A stretch of 64,000 nucleotides of DNA from the NCBI GenBank assembly GCA_030613505.1, contig JAUWLW010000005.1, positions 1 through 64,000 of the forward strand. The letters run 5' to 3'. The notes beneath the pieces were generated by a model. The model was given only the letters and a program-made list of their open reading frames with translations, searched no databases and had not been told where the DNA came from. Of this stretch, positions 1 to 7,115 are shown in pieces. A program made the position numbers and the translations under genes. The DNA comes from Candidatus Zixiibacteriota bacterium. GTDB lineage: Bacteria; RBG-13-66-14; B26-G2; WVWN01. Numbering within the stretch: position 1 is the stretch's first letter; each line of letters begins with the position of its first letter.

Positions 1-2
1 CT

Positions 3-815
3 AACGGCGGCGCGGTCTCCTCGACCGGTATAGTTTACGGCGGCGAGGGTGAAGTCCACCGCTCCCCATCCTTCCCCGCGGCGGGCGCCTTCCCGGGCAA
101 GTGGGGCTCGCAGGGCTCGGGCAACGGCCAATTTAATAGGCCCTATGGCGTCGCCATCGCCTCGAGCGGCAACGTCTTCGTCGCCGATTATCGGAACGAC
201 CGCATCCAGTACTTCACCTCGACGGGCAGCTTCCTCGGCGCGTGGGGCTGCAGTTATCCCTTTGGCGTCGCGATCGCCTCGAGCGGTAACGTATACGTCA
301 GCACTGGCAGCAACGACATCCAGTACTTCACCTCGACGGGCAGCTTCTTCGGCGCGTGGGGCTCGTGGGGCACGGGTAACGGCCAATTTGAACGACCCTC
401 CGACGTCGAAGTTACTTCGAGCGGTAACGTCTACGTCGTCGACTCGTGGAACGCCCGCATCCAGTACTTCACCTCGACGGGCCGCTTCCTGGGGAAGTGG
501 GGCTCGTACGGCACGGGCAACGGCCAATTTGAAGGCCCCTACGCCATCGCTGTCGCGCCCAACGGCACCGTCTACGTCGCCGACTCGTGGAACGACCGCA
601 TCCAATACTTCACCTTGAGCGGTAGCTTCCTGGGTAAGTGGGGCTCCCCCGGCTCCGGCAACGGCCAATTCAAATTGCCCCGCGGCGTCGCCGTCGCGCC
701 GAACGGCAACGTTTACGTAATGGATACCATCAACTACCGCGTCCAGTACTTCCGCTGGTCCGGCGCCGCTGTGGCGCCCGCCTCCCTCGGCCGCGTGAAG
801 GCGTTGTTTAAGTAA
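3..815 (+). CDS. NHL-repeat beta-propeller protein, 5' end outside window
   Basis: The frame is open from base 3 to the TAA at 815, so 270 residues are visible and the true start lies upstream of the window. Five repeats of about 47 residues begin GKWGS-x-GSGNGQF and end RIQYFTSTGSFL, the pattern of NHL propeller blades in secreted proteins. The second blade (near 235-330) lacks the GSGNGQF stretch and is about 4-5 residues shorter around it. The protein ends PASLGRVKALFK, the same tail as the gene at 1501. Likely exported and extracellular, as that paralogue has a signal peptide. Ligand or role is unknown; NHL propellers usually serve protein or ligand binding. Confidence 0.9.
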   Translation, partial: NGGAVSSTGIVYGGEGEVHRSPSFPAAGAFPGKWGSQGSGNGQFNRPYGVAIASSGNVFVADYRNDRIQYFTSTGSFLGAWGCSYPFGVAIASSGNVYVSTGSNDIQYFTSTGSFFGAWGSWGTGNGQFERPSDVEVTSSGNVYVVDSWNARIQYFTSTGRFLGKWGSYGTGNGQFEGPYAIAVAPNGTVYVADSWNDRIQYFTLSGSFLGKWGSPGSGNGQFKLPRGVAVAPNGNVYVMDTINYRVQYFRWSGAAVAPASLGRVKALFK

Positions 816-835
816 CCCTGTAGCCCCGAAGAAAA

Positions 836-859
836 GCCCGGCATTCCGCCGGGCTTTTT
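836..859 (+). terminator. Rho-independent terminator
   Basis: A 7-bp stem GCCCGGC/GCCGGGC with loop ATTCC is followed by five T, 20 bp after the stop of the NHL gene. A near copy follows the paralogue (2366-2390). Confidence 0.85.
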
Positions 860-1250
860 GTGTTAATTTTGTGTCATACTCACCGCGAATCACCCTTAAC
901 CGCCGGTAATAACCGGCAGCGCCCTGAGCAGCCTAACTCTCATAAAATACAGCAAGTTGCCTGCTTTTCCCTGCGCTCATTAAGTTCTTCGAAAACGGCT
1001 CGTTTAAGATTTTGAGTCCCTTGCGTCTACCTGTTCCACCACTCCGGCGCGAGGGATAATATAACAGAGTTGAAGGCGGGCGGCAAGGGGGAAGTACGCC
1101 GGCCCCGGCACCAGGTGGTTCGGCGCCGTCGCCCCGTTAGAACCCAAGCCCGCTTCGTAGCTTCCGGTCGAATGCCGTTCGGCCCATTTTCTAATTGTGC
1201 CCGTTATATGCTTACGTTACCAAATTAGTTATGAACAGGATATTTTATGC
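860..1250. other. Intergenic region with a tRNA-derived insert
   Basis: No coding frame is convincing here. The left edge (about 851-875) and the stretch 1081-1098 match the region behind the paralogous NHL gene (2381-2405 and 2483-2500). The intervening 910-1048 has no counterpart there and contains the 5' half of a tRNA-Leu. Outside these parts I see nothing recognisable. Confidence 0.5.
1005..1048 (-). pseudogene. 5' half of a tRNA-Leu(CAA), 3' half missing
   Basis: Read on the minus strand from 1048, the sequence has a 7-nt acceptor strand GCCGGAG, then TG, a D-arm GTGG...GGTAGACGC and an anticodon arm GGGACTCAAAATC with anticodon CAA (1014-1012). This is the typical bacterial tRNA-Leu 5' half. 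The expected CCCTT, variable arm, T-arm and CTCCGGC acceptor partner do not follow; instead comes TTAAACGAGCC and then CAGGGAAAAGCAGG. That run faintly resembles the start and P element of the group I intron in cyanobacterial tRNA-Leu, but no full core is visible. Either a decayed intron-bearing tRNA gene or a mobilised tRNA fragment. Confidence 0.6.
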
Positions 1251-1279
1251 TTGACTAAAAACCGCGGTTATTAAATAAT
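1251..1279 (+). promoter_or_regulatory. Sigma-70-type promoter for the NHL gene at 1501
   Basis: TTGACT, a 17-bp spacer and AATAAT. Transcription would start near 1286, giving a leader of about 215 nt. Confidence 0.55.
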
Positions 1280-1405
1280 GGTTCGCAAGGGAGAACGTAT
1301 ACGTAACCGGGTCGACTTCCTAAGGGGTTTGAGGGTATGCCCGGGTCAGAAGAAAAAAGTTTAAAACAGTGCGGCGCCTCACGCGGCGCGCGTTGCGAGA
1401 TACTA

Positions 1406-1439
1406 CCCAGGTTCGGCTAAGTGCCGGCCTGGGGTTTTT
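1406..1439 (+). terminator. Terminator-like hairpin in the 5' leader of the NHL gene
   Basis: CCCAGG pairs with CCTGGG, with inner CGG/CCG pairs, and is followed by GTTTTTA. It lies between the candidate promoter and the start codon at 1501, so it could end a short transcript or act as an attenuator. I recognise no known riboswitch fold in 1280-1405. Confidence 0.5.
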
Positions 1440-1500
1440 ATTTAACGTCAAACCCACCCAGCTCTTTGGAGAGCGCTCATTATAAACCAGGAGGTCGACG

Positions 1501-2331
1501 ATGAAGAAGGTATTAATTATCGCAACGGCCGTGGCGCTCGCGGCCGGGGCCTGGGCCTCGCCGCCCCAGTACGAATACGCGGGCAAGTGGGGCTCGAGCG
1601 GCTCCGGCAACGGCCAATTCAGTTACCCCTTCGGAGTCGCCATCGCCTCGAGCGGTAACGTCTTCGTCGCCGACTTGTACAACCACCGCATCCAATACTT
1701 CACCGCCACCGGGAGTTTCCTCGGCAAGTGGGGCTCGCGCGGCACGGGCAACGGCCAATTTAATTTTCCCTATGGCGTCGCCCTCGCTTCGAGCGGTAAC
1801 GTATACGTCGCCGATTGCAACAACCACCGCATCCAATACTTCACCTCGACGGGTAGCTTCCTGGGCAAGTGGGGCTCGCGCGGCTCCGGCAACGGCCAAT
1901 TCGACGGCGCCATAGGCGTAGCGTGCGCGACCAACGGCAACGTCTACGTCACCGACATCTTCAATTACCGCGTACAGTACTTCACGTCGACAGGTAGCTT
2001 CCTGGGCAAGTGGGGCTCGCGCGGCTCCGGCAACGGCCAATTTAATAGACCCTACTTCGTCACAGTTGCCTCGAGCGGTAACGTCTTCGTCGCCGATCAC
2101 AACAACGACCGGATTCAGTATTTTACTTCCGTCGGGTCCTTCTTGGGTAAGTGGGGCTCGCGCGGCACGGGCCACGGCCAATTTAATCACCCCTGCGGTG
2201 TCGCGGTTACGCCGAGCGGCGCGTACGTTTACGTCGCGGACTATAATAACCACCGCATCCAATATTTCGACCAGACTAACACGGCCGTCGTCCCGGCCTC
2301 CCTCGGCCGCGTGAGGGCGTTGTTTAGGTGA
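1501..2331 (+). CDS. Secreted NHL-repeat beta-propeller protein
   Basis: 276 residues. The start ATG follows AGGAGG (1489-1494). Residues 1-19 form a signal peptide (MKKVLIIATAVALAAGAWA). Five blades of about 47 residues follow, each with GKWGS-x-GSGNGQF, SSGNV[FY]VAD and RIQYF. The C-terminus is PASLGRVRALFR, shared with the upstream paralogue. The blades are nearly identical at DNA level too, with a repeat unit of 141 bp, which suggests recent internal duplication or gene conversion. Five visible repeats suggest a sixth blade is diverged or made from the two ends. Probably periplasmic or cell-surface; binding partner unknown. Confidence 0.93.
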   Translation: MKKVLIIATAVALAAGAWASPPQYEYAGKWGSSGSGNGQFSYPFGVAIASSGNVFVADLYNHRIQYFTATGSFLGKWGSRGTGNGQFNFPYGVALASSGNVYVADCNNHRIQYFTSTGSFLGKWGSRGSGNGQFDGAIGVACATNGNVYVTDIFNYRVQYFTSTGSFLGKWGSRGSGNGQFNRPYFVTVASSGNVFVADHNNDRIQYFTSVGSFLGKWGSRGTGHGQFNHPCGVAVTPSGAYVYVADYNNHRIQYFDQTNTAVVPASLGRVRALFR

Positions 2332-2365
2332 CCTCAGATATATTGGTATGCTCCTTCATAAAATC

Positions 2366-2390
2366 GCCCGGCATCTTGCCGGGCTTTTTT
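2366..2390 (+). terminator. Rho-independent terminator
   Basis: Stem GCCCGGC/GCCGGGC, loop ATCTT and six T, 34 bp after the NHL stop codon. Same stem as 836-859. Confidence 0.88.
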
Positions 2391-2606
2391 GTGTTAATTT
2401 TGTGTTAGAATTTCCCCTGCTAATTCCCCTTAACCAGCCGCCACGCCAGCGCGACGAACAATATACCAGCGTTCGGCGGCCGCGGCAAGGGGGAAGTACG
2501 GGCGCCCCCCCGTCCGCTCCGACCGTTACCGGGTTATTTACAAAACCGCCGATTTGTGTTACTAATTACCCGAAGGGAACGTTTAACGAAACGCTCGGAG
2601 GCCCGT

Positions 2607-3050
2607 ATGGTAAAACGTAGAGAGTCCGCGCGCGTAAACCTCTGGCGGCTGGCCGACGTCGACCGGCTCTTCGACCGTCTATATTCGATATCGCCGCCGC
2701 TATCCTCGGGCGCGCCGCGCCATTGGACCCCGGACGCCGACGTCTTCGAGACCAAAAACGACCTCGTCGTACGGATGGACATCGCCGGCGTCAGCCGCGA
2801 CGCCGTCAAGGTGTTGTTGGACGAGGATACGGTTATCATTACCGGCGCGCGCAAAGAGGAATACCACGAGGAATGCGAATACTATCACCAGATAGAGGTG
2901 GAGTACGGGTACTTCCGCCGCGTCCTCCACCTTCCCCGCCCGGTCGACGGCGACAAGGCCCGGGCGCTGTATCGCGACGGCTTCCTCTTCGTAATCCTGC
3001 CCAAAATCGAAAAGCCCGTTTCGATTCACACCACGGTGGAGATACTGTAG
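2607..3050 (+). CDS. Small heat shock protein, Hsp20/alpha-crystallin family
   Basis: 147 residues, an ATP-independent cytosolic holdase that keeps unfolded proteins soluble. The start ATG is preceded by GGAGG with a 5-nt gap; an upstream in-frame start at 2556 has no such site and adds an unlike extension. The alpha-crystallin domain covers about residues 48-142: DADVFETKNDLVVRMDIAGV, the beta-strand near YYHQIEVEYGYFRRVLHLP, and the A-x-x-x-x-G-x-L/F-x-V-x-L-P signature ALYRDGFLFVILPK. The usual C-terminal I-x-I motif is weak (VEIL). It lies directly before lon, so chaperone and protease may be expressed together; no CIRCE element is visible. Confidence 0.93.
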   Translation: MVKRRESARVNLWRLADVDRLFDRLYSISPPLSSGAPRHWTPDADVFETKNDLVVRMDIAGVSRDAVKVLLDEDTVIITGARKEEYHEECEYYHQIEVEYGYFRRVLHLPRPVDGDKARALYRDGFLFVILPKIEKPVSIHTTVEIL

Positions 3051-3108
3051 GGAACGGTAAACGCCGGGCCCGGCCGCGGCCCGCTTAGTTCTAAGGTGGT
3101 GCATAACG

Positions 3109-5538
3109 TTGGTCAACGAAGAGAACGTCGAGGCAGTCGAGCTTCCCGAAGAGATGCCGATTTTGCCGCTCCGCGGGACCGTCATCTTCCCGTACATGAT
3201 CGTCCCCCTCGTCGTCGGCCGCAAGTCGAGCATAAAGCTCATCGACGACGCCGTGCGCGGCAACCGCATCATCGGCCTGTTCGCCCAAAAGGACCCCGAG
3301 GTCGAGGACCCCGGGACCGACGACATCTACGACGTGGGGACCGGCGGGATGATCCTGAAGATGCTGCGGATGCCCGACGGCTCGGCGCGGATCATGGTCC
3401 AGGGGATTACGCGCCTGGCGGTAAAGGATTTCATCCAGACCAAGCCCTACTTCAAAGCCAAGATCGAACGTCTCGAAAGCCCGGAAAAGAAAACCACCAA
3501 AATAGAAGCGCTGCAGCGCAACGCCCTCAACCTCTTCCAAAAAATAGTGGAGCTCGCGCCCAACCTGCCGGAAGACGCGTACGTCGCGGCGATGAACGTC
3601 GAGGACGCCGGCAAGCTGGCCGACTTCATCACCTCCAACGTCAACGTCGAGCTGGCCGAACGGCAGGAGATCCTGGACGCGGTGGACATAACCGAACGGT
3701 TCGAAAAACTCACCTCCATCCTCAACCGCGAGGTGGACCTGCTCGAGTTGGGCTCTAAAATCCAAACCGAAGCCAAGAGCGAGATGGACAAAGCCCACCG
3801 CGATTACTACCTGCGCCAGCAGCTCAAGGCCATCCGCAAGGAACTGGGCGAAGAGGACCAATACGCCGTCGAGATCGACGAGTTGGAAGAGAAGCTTCTC
3901 GAGAAGGCGCTGACGGACGAGGTCCGCGAGGAGGCGACGCGCGAGCTCAACCGCCTTAAAACCATCCCGCCCCAGGCGGCGGAATACGTCGTCGCGCGTA
4001 CCTACCTCGACTGGATTTTAACCCTCCCCTGGCTCGAGAGCTCCGACGACAACCTGGACATCGCCCACGCCCGCAAGGTCCTGGACGAGGACCACTACGA
4101 CCTCAACGACGTCAAGGAACGCATCCTGGAGTACCTCTCGGTGCGCAAACTCAAAGAGGAGATGAAGGGGCCCATACTCTGCTTCGTCGGGCCGCCGGGC
4201 GTGGGCAAGACGTCGGTGGGCAAATCCATCGCCCGGGCCGTGGGGCGTAAGTTCATCCGCATGTCGCTGGGCGGCGTGCGCGACGAGGCCGAGATACGGG
4301 GTCACCGTCGGACGTACGTCGGCGCGTTGCCGGGCCGGATAATACAAGGAATCCGAAAGGCCGGCACCAACAACCCGGTCTTCATGCTGGACGAGGTGGA
4401 TAAGCTCGGGATGGATTTCCGCGGCGACCCCGCCTCCGCGCTACTTGAAGTCCTCGACCCCGAACAGAACTTCTCGTTCTCGGACCACTATCTCGACCTC
4501 CCGTTCGACCTGTCCAAGGTGATGTTTATAACGACCGCCAACATCCTGGACCCCATACCGCCGGCCCTCAAAGACCGCATGGAGATAATACGGCTGCCCG
4601 GCTACACCATGCCTGAGAAGTTAAACATCGCGAAGCAGTTCCTAATCCCGAAGCAGCTGGCCGAACACGGCCTGGGAAAAAAGTTGTTGAAAATCGCCGA
4701 CTCGGCGGTTAAGGAAATAATAAACCGGTACACGAGAGAGGCCGGCGTACGGAACCTGGAGCGCGCCATCGCGACCATCTGCCGCAAGACGGCGCGGCAA
4801 ATCGTCGAAGAGAAGGTCAAGAAGATTGCCGTGACCAAAAAGAACGTCACCGACTACCTCAAAGCGCCGCCGTTCTACCCGGAGACAGCCGGCCGCAAAG
4901 ACGAGGTCGGCATCGCGACCGGCATGGCCTGGACCGCCGCGGGCGGCGTTATACTGTTTATCGAAGCGTTGAAGATGCCGGGCAAGGGCGAGCTCATCCT
5001 GACGGGCCAGCTGGGCGACGTTATGCAGGAGTCGGCCCGCGCCGCGTACTCCTACATCAAGGCCCACGCCGAGCAGCTGGGCATCGACGGCGAAGCCTTC
5101 GAGAAGTGCAACATCCACGTTCACGTGCCGGCGGGCGCCACCCCCAAGGACGGCCCCTCCGCCGGCGTCACGATGGCGACGGCGCTGGCGTCGGTCTTTT
5201 CCGGCCGGCCGGTGCGCCACGACCTGGCGATGACGGGCGAGATTACGCTGCGCGGTAAGTTAATGCCCATCGGCGGCGTCAAAGAGAAACTCCTGGCCGC
5301 GGTCCGCGCCCACATCCCCAACGTGTTGTTCCCCGAGGAAAACGAGAGCGACGTCCTCGAGGTTGAAGACGAACACCGCGACAAAGTACACGTAACGTAC
5401 GCCAAGAGCATCGGCGACGTCCTGGAGGCCGCGCTCGTAGACGGAACCGCCGCCCAAAAACCGAAAAAACCGCGCAAAGCCGCGCGTAAGCCGACGAAGA
5501 GAGCGCGGCAACCCGCCGCGGCGACGCGGCCTCGTTAA
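3109..5538 (+). CDS. lon: ATP-dependent Lon protease
   Basis: 809 residues, the usual Lon length. Start is TTG with AAGGTGG about 10 nt upstream. Domains in order: N-terminal substrate domain (MPILPLRGTVIFPYM onward, about 15-210), coiled middle, AAA+ ATPase with Walker A GPPGVGKT (361-368) and Walker B VFMLDEVDK, then the LonC peptidase with catalytic Ser684 in PKDGPSAGV and Lys725 in GGVKEK. It degrades misfolded and regulatory proteins in the cytosol. The last 30 residues are Lys/Arg-rich (KPKKPRKAARKPTKR), an added basic tail that may bind DNA or polyphosphate; that part is inference. Confidence 0.97.
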   Translation: MVNEENVEAVELPEEMPILPLRGTVIFPYMIVPLVVGRKSSIKLIDDAVRGNRIIGLFAQKDPEVEDPGTDDIYDVGTGGMILKMLRMPDGSARIMVQGITRLAVKDFIQTKPYFKAKIERLESPEKKTTKIEALQRNALNLFQKIVELAPNLPEDAYVAAMNVEDAGKLADFITSNVNVELAERQEILDAVDITERFEKLTSILNREVDLLELGSKIQTEAKSEMDKAHRDYYLRQQLKAIRKELGEEDQYAVEIDELEEKLLEKALTDEVREEATRELNRLKTIPPQAAEYVVARTYLDWILTLPWLESSDDNLDIAHARKVLDEDHYDLNDVKERILEYLSVRKLKEEMKGPILCFVGPPGVGKTSVGKSIARAVGRKFIRMSLGGVRDEAEIRGHRRTYVGALPGRIIQGIRKAGTNNPVFMLDEVDKLGMDFRGDPASALLEVLDPEQNFSFSDHYLDLPFDLSKVMFITTANILDPIPPALKDRMEIIRLPGYTMPEKLNIAKQFLIPKQLAEHGLGKKLLKIADSAVKEIINRYTREAGVRNLERAIATICRKTARQIVEEKVKKIAVTKKNVTDYLKAPPFYPETAGRKDEVGIATGMAWTAAGGVILFIEALKMPGKGELILTGQLGDVMQESARAAYSYIKAHAEQLGIDGEAFEKCNIHVHVPAGATPKDGPSAGVTMATALASVFSGRPVRHDLAMTGEITLRGKLMPIGGVKEKLLAAVRAHIPNVLFPEENESDVLEVEDEHRDKVHVTYAKSIGDVLEAALVDGTAAQKPKKPRKAARKPTKRARQPAAATRPR

Positions 5539-5558
5539 ACGTCGAACCCGGCCCGACT

Positions 5559-5582
5559 AAAAACGCCCCGCCTTCGCGGGGC
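5559..5582. terminator. Convergent terminator between lon and the cyclase operon
   Basis: Stem GCCCCGC/GCGGGGC with loop CTTC. On the minus strand it is followed by GTTTTTAG, a good U-tract for the 11.8-5.6 kb operon; on the plus strand the T-tract is poorer. Confidence 0.75.
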
Positions 5583-5672
5583 TTCACTTTCGCCGAAACG
5601 TAAGCCGCGCTCGAGCGCGGCCGCGAACAAGGCTTTAATAATCGGCGCCGTCGACGACGCCCTCACTTCGCC

Positions 5673-7091
5673 TTACTCGTCCTTGCTCTCCACCACACCC
5701 TCCTTCAGATTTGTTACCTCGAACATTTCTACCTTCTTCCTTCTCCCCTTGAGCTCGTACAGCCCCAACGACTTAACCTCCACGTATTCCTCGACGCGGC
5801 GGTAGGCCGGCTCGGCCAGGATTATTTGGCCCCCCTCAGTAAAGGTCTGGATGCGCTGGGCGACGTTTACGGTATCGCCGATGACGGAGTAGTCCATGCG
5901 CTCGCGCGAGCCGATGTTGCCGACGATGGCGTCGCCGTAGTTGACCCCGATGCCGACGAGGACCGGCTCCTCGCCGCCGATCTCCCGGGCGAGGTTGAAT
6001 TCGCGGAGCCGCTCCCGCATATCGAGGGCGGCCCGCACCGCGTTCAACGTGCTGTTAGGCTGCTCCACCGGGGCGCCGAAGATAGCCATCAGGCCGTCGC
6101 CCAGGAACTTGTCGAGCGTGCCCTCGTACCTGAAGACGACGTCCGTCATATAAGTCAGGTAGACGTTGAGCATGGTTACTACTTGTTCCGGCGCCAGCGC
6201 TTCGGCGATGCGGGTAAACCCGCGGATGTCGGCGAAGAGCACCGTTATCGTCTTTCGCTGGCCTTTTAGCGTCGATATGTATTTATCGGGTTCGTCGAGT
6301 ATCAGGCTCGCGACCTGGCGCGAGACGTAACGGCTGAACGCTTCCTTGATGAGCTCTTTTTCGCCGAGCGATTTCACCATGTCGTTGAACGCGCGCGTCA
6401 GGTGCCCCACCTCGTCGCTGGTGGTGATGGGAAGCTGCATGGCGTAGCCGTTGCCCTTCTGGATTTCGCGGACGCCGGCCATCAAACGGTCGATGGGGCG
6501 CGTAATGAACCCCGCCAGGACGAACGACCCCAACAAGGCGAGCAATACGGCGGCCGCCGTAATCGCGCCGATAGTAATCCTCGTTCGGTTTACGGCGCGC
6601 TTGACGCCCTCCTGCGATATGCCGACGTGAACCACGCCGATGGCCTTTTGGCCTGCGAGCATCACCGGCACGGCGACGTCGTACACCGGCCCCCATCGGG
6701 GCGCGTCGTACGTCTGGCTTAGGAACTCGCGTTTGCCCAAAGGTCGAACCCCCGCGGGCGGCTCGTACGGCTTACCCAAGAAATCGGTGAAATCTTCGTG
6801 GGCCGCGTCGCGGTAGCCGACTATACGGCCGCCCCCGCCTACGACTATGGCGTACACTACGCCGGGGTTGTCCATGGCGCCGGTCGTGAACCGCGCGATG
6901 TAAAGGTCGTCGCCCTGCGACAGCGGGTCTTCGACGTTGGCGGCGAGGTTGCGGGCCAACGCCTCGCCGCGCATCTCGATCTCCCGCCGGAGCGAGGACT
7001 CCATCCGACCGGTAATTAGGACGCCGGCGACGCCGGTAACGATTACCGTCAACAAGACGACGAACAACGCGATTTTAAACTTGAGAGGCAT
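5673..7091 (-). CDS. Membrane adenylate/guanylate cyclase with HAMP domain
   Basis: 472 residues. A membrane helix (about 5-26), an extracytoplasmic sensor region (about 27-170), a second helix (about 172-195), HAMP (FITRPIDRLMAGVREIQKG, about 190-245) and a class III nucleotide cyclase domain (about 278-460). The cyclase domain shows FADIRGFT with the first metal Asp, LDKFLGDGLMAIFG with the second, and GDTVNVAQRIQ. It probably makes cAMP or cGMP in response to an envelope signal. It is the last gene of a minus-strand group 24 bp after the secreted protein gene, so the sensed signal may concern that surface system. Confidence 0.93.
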   Translation of the reverse strand: MPLKFKIALFVVLLTVIVTGVAGVLITGRMESSLRREIEMRGEALARNLAANVEDPLSQGDDLYIARFTTGAMDNPGVVYAIVVGGGGRIVGYRDAAHEDFTDFLGKPYEPPAGVRPLGKREFLSQTYDAPRWGPVYDVAVPVMLAGQKAIGVVHVGISQEGVKRAVNRTRITIGAITAAAVLLALLGSFVLAGFITRPIDRLMAGVREIQKGNGYAMQLPITTSDEVGHLTRAFNDMVKSLGEKELIKEAFSRYVSRQVASLILDEPDKYISTLKGQRKTITVLFADIRGFTRIAEALAPEQVVTMLNVYLTYMTDVVFRYEGTLDKFLGDGLMAIFGAPVEQPNSTLNAVRAALDMRERLREFNLAREIGGEEPVLVGIGVNYGDAIVGNIGSRERMDYSVIGDTVNVAQRIQTFTEGGQIILAEPAYRRVEEYVEVKSLGLYELKGRRKKVEMFEVTNLKEGVVESKDE

Positions 7092-7115
7092 GGTAGATCC
7101 GTCTCTAAGCCGTTC

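Noticed and set aside
1280-1405. Cyclic-di-GMP or cobalamin riboswitch in the NHL leader
   Set aside because: A few GGG/AAC strings looked similar, but the conserved cores do not line up.
3-2331. CRISPR-like repeats
   Set aside because: The repeats are 141-bp protein-coding blade units with open frame, not short repeats with unique spacers.
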